Assembly (NCBI RefSeq): GCF_000993785.3
Contig: NZ_CP009922.3
Coordinates: 4,464,001-4,528,000 of the forward strand
Length of the DNA: 64,000 nucleotides
Direction: 5' to 3'
Source of the DNA: Streptomyces xiamenensis
GTDB taxonomy: Bacteria > Actinomycetota > Actinomycetes > Streptomycetales > Streptomycetaceae
This document shows positions 32,315 to 40,876 of the stretch, piece after piece (the first letter of the stretch is position 1; every line of letters starts with the position of its first letter). The notes beneath the pieces were generated by a model that ran no database searches, was not told where the DNA came from, and saw nothing but the letters and a program-made list of their open reading frames with translations. The position numbers and the translations under genes are program-made.

Positions 32315-32992
32315 ATGCGCCTGCTGATTGTGGAGGACGAGACGCGGCTCGCCCGCTCCCTCGCCCAGGGACTCAAGGCCGAGGGCTTCGCCGTCGATGT
32401 CGTGCACACCGGCACCGACGGGCTGCACCGCGCCACCGAGGGCGAGTACGACCTGATCATTCTCGACATCATGCTGCCCGGCATGAACGGCTACCGGGTC
32501 TGCGCCGCGCTGCGCGCCGCCGGCGACGAGACGCCCATCCTCATGCTGACCGCCAAGGACGGCGAGTACGACGAGGCGGAGGGCCTGGACACCGGGGCCG
32601 ACGACTACCTCACCAAGCCGTTCTCCTACGTCGTCCTGGTGGCCCGGGTCCGCGCCCTGCTGCGCCGGCGCGGTTCCACCGGCGGTGCCGCGCCCGCCCT
32701 GCGCGTGGGGGACCTGGTCGTGGACCGGGTGAAGCGGCAGGTGGCCAGGGCCGGGGTGGAGGTGACGCTGACCGCGAAGGAGTTCGCCGTGCTGGAACAT
32801 CTCGCCTCGCGGGCCGGCGAGGTGGTCTCCAAGGCGCAGATCCTCGAACACGGCTGGGACTTCGCCTACGACGGCGACCCCAACATCGTGGAGGTCTACA
32901 TCAGCGCGCTGCGCCGCAAGCTGGGCCCGGGCCTGATCCACACCGTGCGCGGCGCCGGGTACCGGCTCGCTCCGGCGGACCACCGTGGCTAG
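32315..32992 (+). CDS. OmpR-family response regulator
   Basis: 225 residues. Receiver domain with acidic pocket VEDE, phospho-acceptor Asp51 in LIILDIMLPGMNG, MLTAKD and TKPFSYVVL; C-terminal winged helix with VTLTAKEFAVLEHLASRAGE and YISALRRKLGPGLIHTVRGA. Overlaps the kinase gene by 8 bases. By position (next to a MarR gene and after meaB) it corresponds to SCO5403 (rapA1 of S. coelicolor, linked to actinorhodin control), but I cannot confirm orthology. ATG 32315. Confidence 0.93.
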   Translation: MRLLIVEDETRLARSLAQGLKAEGFAVDVVHTGTDGLHRATEGEYDLIILDIMLPGMNGYRVCAALRAAGDETPILMLTAKDGEYDEAEGLDTGADDYLTKPFSYVVLVARVRALLRRRGSTGGAAPALRVGDLVVDRVKRQVARAGVEVTLTAKEFAVLEHLASRAGEVVSKAQILEHGWDFAYDGDPNIVEVYISALRRKLGPGLIHTVRGAGYRLAPADHRG

Positions 32993-34466
32993 CGTCCGGG
33001 CGAAGGCCGCCACCGGCGCCACCGCCGTGGTCGCCGTCGCACTGATCGCCGCCGGGCTGCTGATGCTCGTGGCGCTGCGCGGGAACCTGGTCGAGCAGGT
33101 GGACCTGCAGGCCGAGGTCACCGCCCGCGACGTGGCCGGGCAGCTCGCCACCGGCACCGCCTTCGACGACCTCGACCTGGACCGCAGCCGCCCCGTGCAG
33201 GTGCTGGACGCCGACGAGGACCGGCTGCTGGCGGCCAGCGAGGGCCTTGAGGCCATCAGCGGTACGGGCAGCGATCAGGTCACCGTGCGGGAGGAGCCCC
33301 CGGCCAGGCCCCCCGGCTTCGACGACGATGACGATGATGACGACGATGACGAGGACGACGGGAACCGGCTGGGCCCCGGCGAGGTGGACGAGGACATCGA
33401 CTACGCCGACGGCCGCGCCACCGTGGACGGCGCGGCGGGCCCGTACCGTTTCGCCGTCGTGGACGTCACCACCCCGGACGGCACCGAGACGACCGTCTAC
33501 GCGGGTGCCCCCGCCGAGGTGGAGCAGGCGGCGCTGGACAGCGTCCGTACCTCCATGTTGGTCGGCGTCCCGGTGCTGCTGGCCGTGGTCGCCGCCATCA
33601 CCTGGCTGATGACGCGGCGTGCGCTGCGCCCGGTGGAGGGGATCCGCCGGGAGATGGCGGCCATCACCCACTCCACCGACCTCTCGCGCCGGGTGCCCGA
33701 GCCGTCCGTCCGGGACGAGGTGGGGCGCCTCGCCGTCACCACCAATGAGACGCTCGCCGCGCTGGAGGCGTCGGTGGAGCGGCAGCGGCGGTTCGTCGCG
33801 GACGCCTCGCACGAGCTGCGCAGCCCGATCGCCTCGCTGCGCACCCAGCTGGAGGTCGGCCAGGCACACCCCGATCTGCTGGATCTGGGCGGCGCGGTGC
33901 AGGACACCGTACGGCTTCAGGACCTGGCCGCCGATCTGCTGTTGCTGGCCCGGCTCGACGCGGGGGAGCAGCCGGCGGCGGGGCGCCGGGTGGACCTCGC
34001 CGAGCTGGCGCGGGAGGAGCTGGCGCAGCGCGCGGCGCTGCTGGCGGCGGCGGGTGTGACCGCGCGTACGGAGCTGGCCGAGGTCACGGTGGAGGGGTCA
34101 CGGGGGCAGCTGAGCCGGGTGCTCGGCAACCTCATCGACAACGCGGTGCGGCACGCGGTGGGAACGGTACGGGTGTCGCTGCGTACCGAGGGCGGGGCCG
34201 CGGCCGTCCTGGAGGTCGCCGACGATGGCGCGGGGGTGCCGGCCGGGCAGCGGGAGCGGATCTTCGAGCGGTTCGTCCGGCTCGACGACGCGCGCAGCCG
34301 GGACGCGGGGGGCGCCGGGCTGGGCCTGGCCATCGCCCGCGATGTGGCGGTGCGGCACCACGGCACGCTGACCGTGTCGGACGCCCCCGAGGGCGGCGCC
34401 CTGTTCCGGCTGACGCTGCCGGTGCCGCCGCCGTCCGACCCGGCCGCCCCGCCCGCGGCGGGCTGA
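32985..34466 (+). CDS. Sensor histidine kinase with poly-Asp sensor loop
   Basis: 493 residues. TM1 at about 8-31, an extracytoplasmic domain to about 186, TM2 at 187-207, HAMP, HisKA with FVADASHELRSPIASLRTQL (His near 275), and HATPase with NLIDNAVRHA, DDGAGVP and GGAGLGLAIA. The sensor region holds an Asp run of about ten residues near 112-124, shortly after a Pro-rich stretch, which may bind cations or cationic peptides. GTG/ATG start overlaps the regulator stop. Partner of the adjacent response regulator; the divergent PepSY protein is also Asp-rich, so the three may act together. Confidence 0.92.
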   Translation: MASVRAKAATGATAVVAVALIAAGLLMLVALRGNLVEQVDLQAEVTARDVAGQLATGTAFDDLDLDRSRPVQVLDADEDRLLAASEGLEAISGTGSDQVTVREEPPARPPGFDDDDDDDDDDEDDGNRLGPGEVDEDIDYADGRATVDGAAGPYRFAVVDVTTPDGTETTVYAGAPAEVEQAALDSVRTSMLVGVPVLLAVVAAITWLMTRRALRPVEGIRREMAAITHSTDLSRRVPEPSVRDEVGRLAVTTNETLAALEASVERQRRFVADASHELRSPIASLRTQLEVGQAHPDLLDLGGAVQDTVRLQDLAADLLLLARLDAGEQPAAGRRVDLAELAREELAQRAALLAAAGVTARTELAEVTVEGSRGQLSRVLGNLIDNAVRHAVGTVRVSLRTEGGAAAVLEVADDGAGVPAGQRERIFERFVRLDDARSRDAGGAGLGLAIARDVAVRHHGTLTVSDAPEGGALFRLTLPVPPPSDPAAPPAAG

Positions 34467-34469
34467 GGC

Positions 34470-34505
34470 GCGGCCGGGCCGCGCACCGCGGTCAGGCCCG
34501 GCCGC
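34470..34505. terminator. Hairpin between convergent kinase and MarR genes
   Basis: GCGGCCGGGCC (34470-34480) and GGCCCGGCCGC (34495-34505) form a perfect 11-bp stem with a 14-base loop; the right arm runs into the end of the MarR gene. Confidence 0.6.
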
Positions 34506-34971
34506 CGCGCTCCGCGTGCAGGTGCCGCGCGACGGGGGCGAGCGCCTCGTACAGCTCGTCCAGTGACCCCTGCGGCAGCAGATCGACGAAGTGCCGGCGC
34601 ACCGATTCCACGTGGTGCGGGGCGACCGTGCGCATGGTGTCCCAGCCGTGGTCGGTCAGCACCGCGAACAGGCCGCGTTTGTCCGAGTCGCAGTGCTCTC
34701 TTCGCACCAGCTGGGCCTTCTCCATCCGGGTGATCTGGTGCGAGAGCCGGCTCTTGGACTGGAGAGTGGCCGCCGCGAGATCGCTCATCCGCATCCGGCG
34801 TTCCTCGGACTCGGACAGGTTCACCAGGATCTCGTAGTCGTTCATGGTCAGGCCGAACGGCTGGAGATCGCGTTCCAGCTGGTACATGAGCAGCTTGCTG
34901 ACGTCCAGGTGGGCGCGCCACACGCGCTGTTCACCCTCGGTCAGCCAGCGGGTGCCGGTGTCGGAGTCCAT
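34492..34971 (-). CDS. MarR family regulator (AbsC position)
   Basis: 159 residues, winged helix: MNDYEILVNLSESEERRMRM, SDLAAATLQSKSRLSHQITR, MEKAQLVRREHCDSDKRGLF (wing), then the dimerisation helices. It occupies the place of SCO5405 (absC, a zinc-responsive antibiotic regulator in S. coelicolor), so it may be AbsC, but sequence alone does not prove it. A TAATCT/AGAATA inverted repeat overlaps the start codon, suggesting autoregulation. Divergent from a DUF3817 membrane gene. Confidence 0.88.
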   Translation of the reverse strand: MDSDTGTRWLTEGEQRVWRAHLDVSKLLMYQLERDLQPFGLTMNDYEILVNLSESEERRMRMSDLAAATLQSKSRLSHQITRMEKAQLVRREHCDSDKRGLFAVLTDHGWDTMRTVAPHHVESVRRHFVDLLPQGSLDELYEALAPVARHLHAERGGRA

Positions 34972-34985
34972 AATCTCGAAGAATA
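34971..34985. promoter_or_regulatory. Imperfect palindrome at MarR start
   Basis: TAATCTCGAAGAATA: arms TAATCT and AGAATA pair at 5 of 6 positions around CGA. It overlaps the ATG of the MarR gene and lies between the divergent genes. Candidate MarR operator. Confidence 0.45.
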
Positions 34986-35048
34986 GCCGCGTCGCCCGAC
35001 CCCGCCCCCGCCCGGAATGATCGTCAGGGCGGCTGCGAGAATTCCGCC

Positions 35049-35393
35049 ATGGACCTCAAGACCGTCTCCGCCCTGCGACGGCTCCGGCTGGTGTCCGCCC
35101 CAGAGGCGATCTCCTTCCTGGTGCTTCTCGTGTGCTCCGTACTGAAGCGCACGACCGACTTCAACGCCGTACCCGTCATGGGTGCGGTGCACGGCTTCCT
35201 TTTCGTGGCATATCTCCTGTTCTGGGCGGATGCCTGGAACCGGGCGAAGTGGCCGCTGAAGACCGCCGCCTGGTACTTCCTGATGTCGGTGATCCCGCTG
35301 GGCGGGTTCTTCGCCGAGCGCAGCCTGCGCCGGACCGAGGAGAACGCGCTGATCGCGCTGCGTGCCCGCCGCGAGGGCGTCGTCAACGCCTGA
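35049..35393 (+). CDS. DUF3817 membrane protein
   Basis: 114 residues with three hydrophobic helices: PEAISFLVLLVCSVLKR, VMGAVHGFLFVAYLLFWAD, TAAWYFLMSVIPLGGFFAE. The GAVHG motif is the DUF3817 signature. Function unknown. Divergent from the MarR gene. A related but distinct DUF3817 gene lies at 36223-36579, also beside a MarR gene, so this region may carry two copies of a MarR/membrane-protein module. Confidence 0.87.
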   Translation: MDLKTVSALRRLRLVSAPEAISFLVLLVCSVLKRTTDFNAVPVMGAVHGFLFVAYLLFWADAWNRAKWPLKTAAWYFLMSVIPLGGFFAERSLRRTEENALIALRARREGVVNA

Positions 35394-35521
35394 CGGGCCC
35401 GATTTCGCCCGTTCGAAGGACCCCGCCCGGCGCCCCCCGGTACGGCGCGTGTCAGCGCCGGGCGAGATTGGCCGCCCATCGCCTCGTGGAGCGACCGGCT
35501 GACCGCACCCGGCAGCGGTCG

Positions 35522-35571
35522 CTCCCCCTCATCCGGCATCTCCCCCTCATTCGGCATCTCCCCCTCTCCGG
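35522..35571. repeat. 18-bp tandem repeat, about 2.8 copies
   Basis: Unit CTCCCCCTCATYCGGCAT at 35522-35539 and 35540-35557, with a partial third copy. It lies in the non-coding gap before a MarR gene. Confidence 0.75.
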
Positions 35572-35637
35572 AGCGGCCGGACGGCCGAGGACTGAGACGC
35601 CCCGGCGCCGGATGTGACCAGCGGGTAGGGTCTTGCT

Positions 35638-36147
35638 GTGCCGAAGCCGCTCAGCCTTCCGTTCGATCCCATCGCCCGCGCCGACGAACTGTGGAAGCGC
35701 CGATGGGGCGCCGCACCCGCCATGACCGCGATCACCTCGATCATGCGCGCCCAGCAGATCCTGCTCGCCGAGGTCGACGCCGTCGTCAAGCCGTACGGCC
35801 TCACCTTCGCCCGTTACGAGGCCCTCGTCCTGCTGACCTTCAGCAAGGCCGGGGAGCTGCCCATGTCCAAGATCGGTGAGCGGCTGATGGTCCACCCGAC
35901 CTCGGTCACCAACACCATCGACCGGCTGGTGCGCTCGGGTCTGGTCACCAAGCGCCCCAACCCCAACGACGGACGCGGCACCCTCGCCTCGATCACCGAC
36001 AAGGGGCGCGAGGTGTGCGACGCGGCGACCGGGGAACTCATGGCGATGGACTTCGGCCTGGGCGCGTACGACGCCGAGGAGTGCGCGGAGATCTTCGCGA
36101 TGCTGCGCCCGCTGCGCGTCACCTCCGGGGACTTCGCCGCCGAGTAG
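35638..36147 (+). CDS. MarR family regulator
   Basis: 169 residues starting (V)PKPLSLPFDPIARADELWKR. Winged helix: LTFARYEALVLLTFSKAGEL, PMSKIGERLMVHPTSVTNTI, DRLVRSGLVTKRPNPNDGRG (wing). It resembles SCO5413, upstream of icmA in S. coelicolor. GTG start at 35638. The following genes (DUF3817 and icmA) are on the same strand and may be targets. Confidence 0.9.
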   Translation: MPKPLSLPFDPIARADELWKRRWGAAPAMTAITSIMRAQQILLAEVDAVVKPYGLTFARYEALVLLTFSKAGELPMSKIGERLMVHPTSVTNTIDRLVRSGLVTKRPNPNDGRGTLASITDKGREVCDAATGELMAMDFGLGAYDAEECAEIFAMLRPLRVTSGDFAAE

Positions 36148-36222
36148 CCGCACGGGGCTGGGCCGGCACGGGTGCGGAGGGCGGGTGCGGGGCGCCCGGA
36201 ATGACCCGATAGGCTGCGCCGC

Positions 36223-36579
36223 ATGAAGCAGAGCGTGCTGACCCGCTACCGGGTCATGGCTTATGTCACCGCTGTGATGCTGCTGGTGCTGAGCACCTGC
36301 ATGGTCTTCAAGTACGGATTCGGCAAGGGTGAGGACATCACCTTCGTGGTCTCCCAGGCCCACGGCCTGCTGTACATGATCTATCTGGTGTTCGCCTTCG
36401 ACCTGGGGCAGAAGGCCCGCTGGCCGTTCGGGAAGCTGCTGTGGATCCTGGTGTCCGGGAGCATCCCGTTCGCCGCGTTCTTCGTGGAGCCGAAGGTGGT
36501 CGCCGAGGTCAAGCCGCTGATCGCGGCGGACGAGGACGAGGACGCGCAGGACGCGCCCACCTCGCTCAGCAAGGTCTGA
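36223..36579 (+). CDS. DUF3817 membrane protein
   Basis: 118 residues: RVMAYVTAVMLLVLSTCMVF, VVSQAHGLLYMIYLVFAFDL, LLWILVSGSIPFAAFFVEPK, then an acidic tail (ADEDEDAQDA). QAHG is the DUF3817 motif. Same strand as the MarR gene before it and the mutase after it. Function unknown. Confidence 0.87.
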   Translation: MKQSVLTRYRVMAYVTAVMLLVLSTCMVFKYGFGKGEDITFVVSQAHGLLYMIYLVFAFDLGQKARWPFGKLLWILVSGSIPFAAFFVEPKVVAEVKPLIAADEDEDAQDAPTSLSKV

Positions 36580-36652
36580 CTCCCCCCAGGGGAGGCGCGG
36601 CAGTCCGCGCCGGTGCCCGAGCCCCGCGCACCGGCGCACTTCGCTCGACATA

Positions 36653-36670
36653 TACTTGGACGTCCTAGTA
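36653..36670. promoter_or_regulatory. Near-perfect 18-bp palindrome before icmA
   Basis: TACTTGGACGTCCTAGTA has 16 of 18 positions symmetrical and lies 10 bp before the icmA start, in an AT-rich stretch overlapping a TATACT -10-like element. A strong candidate repressor site. Confidence 0.6.
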
Positions 36671-36680
36671 AATTGGCGTC

Positions 36681-38378
36681 ATGGGTACCCACGCCGATGC
36701 CATCGCCGCCGGCCGCCGTCGCTGGCAGGACCGGTACGACGCCGCGCGCAAGCGGGACGCCGACTTCACCACCCTCTCCGGCGACCCCGTCGACCCCGTC
36801 TACGGCCCCCGTCCGGGTGACGTCTACGAGGGGTTCGAGCGGATCGGCTGGCCCGGCGAGTACCCGTACACCCGGGGCCTGCACCCCACCGGGTACCGGG
36901 GTCGCACCTGGACCATCCGGCAGTTCGCCGGCTTCGGCAACGCCGAGCAGACCAACGAGCGCTACCGCATGATCCTGGCCGCCGGCGGCGGCGGGCTCTC
37001 GGTGGCCTTCGACATGCCCACCCTCATGGGCCGCGACTCCGACGACCCGCGCTCGCTCGGCGAGGTCGGCCACTGCGGGGTGGCCATCGACTCCGCCGCC
37101 GACATGGAGATCCTCTTCCGGGACATCCCGCTCGGCGAGGTCACCACCTCCATGACCATCTCCGGTCCGGCCGTCCCGATCTTCTGCATGTACATCGTGG
37201 CCGCCGAGCGCCAGGGCGTGGACCCGGCCGTCCTCAACGGCACCCTCCAGACCGACATCTTCAAGGAGTACATCGCCCAGAAGGAGTGGCTGTTCCAGCC
37301 CGAGCCGCACCTGCGGCTGATCGGCGACCTGATGGAGCACTGCACCCGCACCATCCCCGCCTACAAGCCGCTGTCCGTCTCCGGCTACCACATCCGCGAG
37401 GCCGGGGCCACGGCGGCGCAGGAGCTGGCGTACACCCTGGCCGACGGCTTCGGCTACGTCGAACTGGGCCTCAGCCGCGGCCTGGACATCAACACCTTCT
37501 CCTCCGGGCTCTCCTTCTTCTTCGACGCCCACCTCGACTTCTTCGAGGAGATCGCCAAGTTCCGCGCCGCCCGCCGTATCTGGGCCCGCTGGATGCGCGA
37601 GGTGTACGGCGCCACCAGCGAGAAGGCGCTGTGGCTGCGCTTCCACACCCAGACCGCCGGGGTCTCCCTCACCGCCCAGCAGCCGTACAACAACGTCGTG
37701 CGCACCGCCGTCGAGGCGCTCTCCGCCGTCCTGGGCGGCACCAACTCGCTGCACACCAACGCCCTGGACGAGACCCTCGCGCTGCCCAGCGAGCGCGCCG
37801 CCGAGATCGCGCTGCGCACCCAGCAGGTCCTGATGGAGGAGACCGGCATCACCAACGTCGCCGATCCGCTGGGCGGCTCCTGGTACGTGGAGCAGCTCAC
37901 CGACCGGATCGAGGCGGACGCCGAGAAGATCTTCGAGCAGATCAGGGAGCTGGGCGCCGGGCGCGCCGAGCACCCCATCGGGCCGATGACCTCGGGGCTG
38001 CTGCGCGGCATCGAGGACGGCTGGTTCACCGGGCACATCGCGGAGGCGGCGTTCCAGTACCAGCGCGCCCTGGAGAAGAACGACAAACGGATCGTCGGCG
38101 TCAACTGCCACACCGGATCGGTCACCGGCGAGCTGGAGATCCTGCGGGTCAGCCACGAGGTGGAGCACGAGCAGGTACGGGTGCTGGGCGCCCGCCGCGC
38201 CGCCCGGGACGACGCCGCCGTCCGTGCGGCCCTGGCGGAGCTGGTGCGGGTGGCGCGCACCGAGGACAACATGATCGAGCCCATGCTGAACGCCGTGCGC
38301 GCCGAGGCCACGCTGGGAGAGATCTGCGGCGTGCTCAAGGACGAGTGGGGCATCTACACCGAGCCGCCCGGCTTCTGA
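36681..38378 (+). CDS. icmA: Isobutyryl-CoA mutase large subunit IcmA
   Basis: 565 residues, the same length as IcmA of S. cinnamonensis (566) and shorter than methylmalonyl-CoA mutase large subunits, which carry their own B12-binding domain. This one lacks the DxHxxG cobalamin motif and so needs a separate IcmB. Matches include GRTWTIRQFAGFGNAEQTNE, GGGGLSVAFDMPTLMGRDSD, QTAGVSLTAQQPYNNVVRTA, LGGTNSLHTNALDETLALPS and the C-terminal EWGIYTEPPGF. The reaction is isobutyryl-CoA to n-butyryl-CoA, feeding valine catabolism into polyketide precursors. The small subunit is not in the window. A palindrome upstream suggests regulation. Confidence 0.93.
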   Translation: MGTHADAIAAGRRRWQDRYDAARKRDADFTTLSGDPVDPVYGPRPGDVYEGFERIGWPGEYPYTRGLHPTGYRGRTWTIRQFAGFGNAEQTNERYRMILAAGGGGLSVAFDMPTLMGRDSDDPRSLGEVGHCGVAIDSAADMEILFRDIPLGEVTTSMTISGPAVPIFCMYIVAAERQGVDPAVLNGTLQTDIFKEYIAQKEWLFQPEPHLRLIGDLMEHCTRTIPAYKPLSVSGYHIREAGATAAQELAYTLADGFGYVELGLSRGLDINTFSSGLSFFFDAHLDFFEEIAKFRAARRIWARWMREVYGATSEKALWLRFHTQTAGVSLTAQQPYNNVVRTAVEALSAVLGGTNSLHTNALDETLALPSERAAEIALRTQQVLMEETGITNVADPLGGSWYVEQLTDRIEADAEKIFEQIRELGAGRAEHPIGPMTSGLLRGIEDGWFTGHIAEAAFQYQRALEKNDKRIVGVNCHTGSVTGELEILRVSHEVEHEQVRVLGARRAARDDAAVRAALAELVRVARTEDNMIEPMLNAVRAEATLGEICGVLKDEWGIYTEPPGF

Positions 38379-38391
38379 GGCGGCCGGTCCT

Positions 38392-38411
38392 GGCCGGCGG
38401 GGCCGCCGGCC
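38392..38411. terminator. Hairpin between convergent icmA and P450
   Basis: GGCCGGCGG (38392-38400) and CCGCCGGCC (38403-38411) pair perfectly with a GG loop. Confidence 0.6.
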
Positions 38412-38445
38412 GTGCGGAGCCCGCCGCTCCGCAGGGCCTCGCGGC

Positions 38446-39792
38446 TCAGTACGGGCGTTCGCGGGCCAGGACGCGCATGTGCAGGCCCTTCGGCATGAGC
38501 GTCACCTTGGCGGCGGCACGCACCGGGCGCCCGCCGGCCGGGATCAGCCGCCAGCGCGAGATGATCGCGGTGAGGATCAGCGCGGCCTGCGCCATCCCGA
38601 AGCGGTCCCCGATGCACTTGCGGGCGCCCGCCCCGAACGGGATGTACGCGCTGCGGTCGGCGGGCGGCGACAGCCAGCGGTCCGGGTCGAAGGTGTCCGG
38701 CTCCTTGTACAGGTCGGGCAGCCGGTGCACCAGGTACGGGCTGTATCCGACGATCGTCCCGGCCGGCAGCACCACCCCGCCCAGCTCGGTGTCGCTGGCC
38801 ACGGTGCGGGTGGTCAGCCAGGCCGGCGGGTACATCCGCAGGCTCTCCGCGAGCACCCGGTTGGCCATCTCCAGGCTGTTGGGGTCCACCAGTACCAGCG
38901 GGGTGTCGCGCAGCGCCTTGCGGGCCTCCTCGTACAGCAGGATGTCCAGGTCGGTGCGCTGGGCGAGCAGATGCAGCGCCCAGGCGACGGCGGCGGCGGT
39001 GGTGTCGGAGCCCGCGTACAGGAAGATGATCACCTGGTCGACGAGTTCCTCATCCGACAGCGAGTAGCGCCCGCCCTTGCTGTCGGGGTCCACGGCGTTG
39101 GCGAGGGAGGACAGCAGATCGCCGTGGTCGGTGGTGGCCGAGCGGCGGGCGGCGATGATCTCGAAGACCGTGCTCTTCAGCCGGGTCAGCGCCCGCCGGT
39201 AGCGTCGGTTGGCCGGCACCGGCAGCCGGTTGAGCGTGGACGGGGTGACGGCCCGCCGGAAGATGCCCTCGCTCAGGATGATGAAGTCGTCCAGGATCTG
39301 CGAGGCGATGGACGCCGGCAGCGAGCGGGCGAACATCGTCTCCACCGCGACCTCGGCCGTCAGCCGGGTCAGCGCCTCGGTGACGTCCACGATCTGCCGG
39401 TCCTGCCAGGACTTGGCCAGGTTCTCGGCGAGATCGGCGAACGCCACGTTGTAGCCGGGGAACCGGTCCGTGTGGAAGGCCGGCTGGCACAGCCGGCGCT
39501 GGCGGCGGTGCATGTCGTGCGGGCAGCTCAGCAGGCTGTTGCCCGCCACCTCACGGCCCCGCTCGAACAGCGGGCCCCCCTTGTCGAAGACGCTGTCGTT
39601 CAGCAGGACCTGCCGGGTGAGCTGGGGATCGCACACCATGACCACCGAGCGGGTACCCATCCGGATCCGGACCAGGCCGCCGTGCGCGGGCAGCGAGGAG
39701 ACGAAGTCCAGCGGACGGCGCACCAGCGGCACGGCGTGCCCGAGCAGCGGCAGGGCGCCCGGGGCGAGGGGGAGAGAGGCTACAACTGTCAC
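38446..39792 (-). CDS. Cytochrome P450
   Basis: 448 residues, longer than typical soluble bacterial P450s (about 400) and similar to the CYP170-like type. I-helix YAGSDTTAAAVAWAL near 258, K-helix ExxR ESLRMYPP, and heme loop FGAGARKCIGDRFGMAQAAL with Cys393. GTG start 39792 follows a GGAGCAGGGG site. It lies 105 bp after the squalene/phytoene-synthase-like gene on the same strand and near a terpene cyclase, so it most likely hydroxylates a terpene. The N-terminus has a hydrophobic stretch but no clear membrane anchor. Confidence 0.92.
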   Translation of the reverse strand: MTVVASLPLAPGALPLLGHAVPLVRRPLDFVSSLPAHGGLVRIRMGTRSVVMVCDPQLTRQVLLNDSVFDKGGPLFERGREVAGNSLLSCPHDMHRRQRRLCQPAFHTDRFPGYNVAFADLAENLAKSWQDRQIVDVTEALTRLTAEVAVETMFARSLPASIASQILDDFIILSEGIFRRAVTPSTLNRLPVPANRRYRRALTRLKSTVFEIIAARRSATTDHGDLLSSLANAVDPDSKGGRYSLSDEELVDQVIIFLYAGSDTTAAAVAWALHLLAQRTDLDILLYEEARKALRDTPLVLVDPNSLEMANRVLAESLRMYPPAWLTTRTVASDTELGGVVLPAGTIVGYSPYLVHRLPDLYKEPDTFDPDRWLSPPADRSAYIPFGAGARKCIGDRFGMAQAALILTAIISRWRLIPAGGRPVRAAAKVTLMPKGLHMRVLARERPY

Positions 39793-39897
39793 GGATGCAC
39801 CCCTGCTCCACCGGGTCGGTGCCCACACCCCTCCACTCCCCGCGCACAGGAGCATTGCGGAGGGCGCGTACGGCTGAGGTCGCGCCCCTGTCGCACG

Positions 39898-40653
39898 TCA
39901 GGGTCCCGGGCCGGCCCGGACCGTCCGCCAGGCGGCCGCCAGCGGCCGTGAGCAGAAGCGGAACGCGGGCCCGTGCGCGGGCAGTTGGGCCAGGTAGCGA
40001 TCGGCCCGGCGCAACTCCCGCATGGCGTACCCGCGCAGCCGGGCCGCGTCCCAGCCGTCCGGCCAGAAGTCCACGCCCCGGCCCAGGTCTTCGCCCTTGT
40101 CCTGGTAGATGTTGACGGCCTGGAGCGCCCGGCCGTAGCCGACGCCCAGGGTGCGGTCCGAGCGGGTGCCGTCGTACCAGCTCCACAGGTCGCTCAGCAG
40201 CAGGACGAGGGTGCCGGCCACCGCGTAGGTGTAGCGGTCCAGGTCCCGTTCGGTGTGGATGTGCCAGCCGTGCAGCGCCCAGCCGCCCATCCGTTCGGCC
40301 ATCGTCGCGAAGGTCTCCCGGATGCGGGGCGCGATCTGGGGCGGTGCGAGTGCCGCCCACTCACCGATGCGCAGGGAGACTTCCGGCAGCGGCACCGAGG
40401 TGTCGGCGAGCACGGCCTTGAAGTCCTCGGGGCGGCAGCGCTCTTGGAGGACGGAGCTGATGCCGCACAGGAGAACGTCCTTCTCCTTGGGGAGGAGTTC
40501 GGGATGGTCCTCGATCTCGTCAATGGCCCGCATGAGCAGATAAGCCGATGAAAGTGCTTCGTTCAGTCCCGCCGGCATCGTGGTCACCGGCACGTACCAG
40601 GTCGTGCTGTACTTCCGGATGGCCCGATGCGCTTCCAGCAAAGCAGCGGTCAT
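39898..40653 (-). CDS. Squalene/phytoene synthase-family protein, short
   Basis: 251 residues, all-alpha isoprenoid synthase fold. First Asp-rich motif DEIEDHP (Asp45, Asp49), second NIYQDKGED (Asp185, Asp189), like the head-to-head prenyl synthases, but it lacks the C-terminal part of true squalene synthases (about 350 residues). It might condense prenyl diphosphates or bind them. Upstream gene of the P450, same strand. Divergent from the terpene cyclase at 40877. The ATG at 40653 fits MTAALLEAHRAIRKYSTTWY. Confidence 0.85.
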   Translation of the reverse strand: MTAALLEAHRAIRKYSTTWYVPVTTMPAGLNEALSSAYLLMRAIDEIEDHPELLPKEKDVLLCGISSVLQERCRPEDFKAVLADTSVPLPEVSLRIGEWAALAPPQIAPRIRETFATMAERMGGWALHGWHIHTERDLDRYTYAVAGTLVLLLSDLWSWYDGTRSDRTLGVGYGRALQAVNIYQDKGEDLGRGVDFWPDGWDAARLRGYAMRELRRADRYLAQLPAHGPAFRFCSRPLAAAWRTVRAGPGP

Positions 40654-40876
40654 CGCCCTATTCCCTACGCAGTCATGGGCACTTTAGCGCCTTCTGCGCC
40701 AGCTTGCGGCAACCGCCCGACTGGTGATGAGTGCGCACGGGGGTGGCGTCGGAACTCCGGGGACCCGCCACCGTTCGGGGGAAGCCGCCGCTTCACTCTC
40801 CGGAGTGGTTTGCGCAAGGGAGTCCGGGCGGAAAGGCGTAAGGGTCCCGTCCGCCACCAGACAGGAGCGGCCCGCC

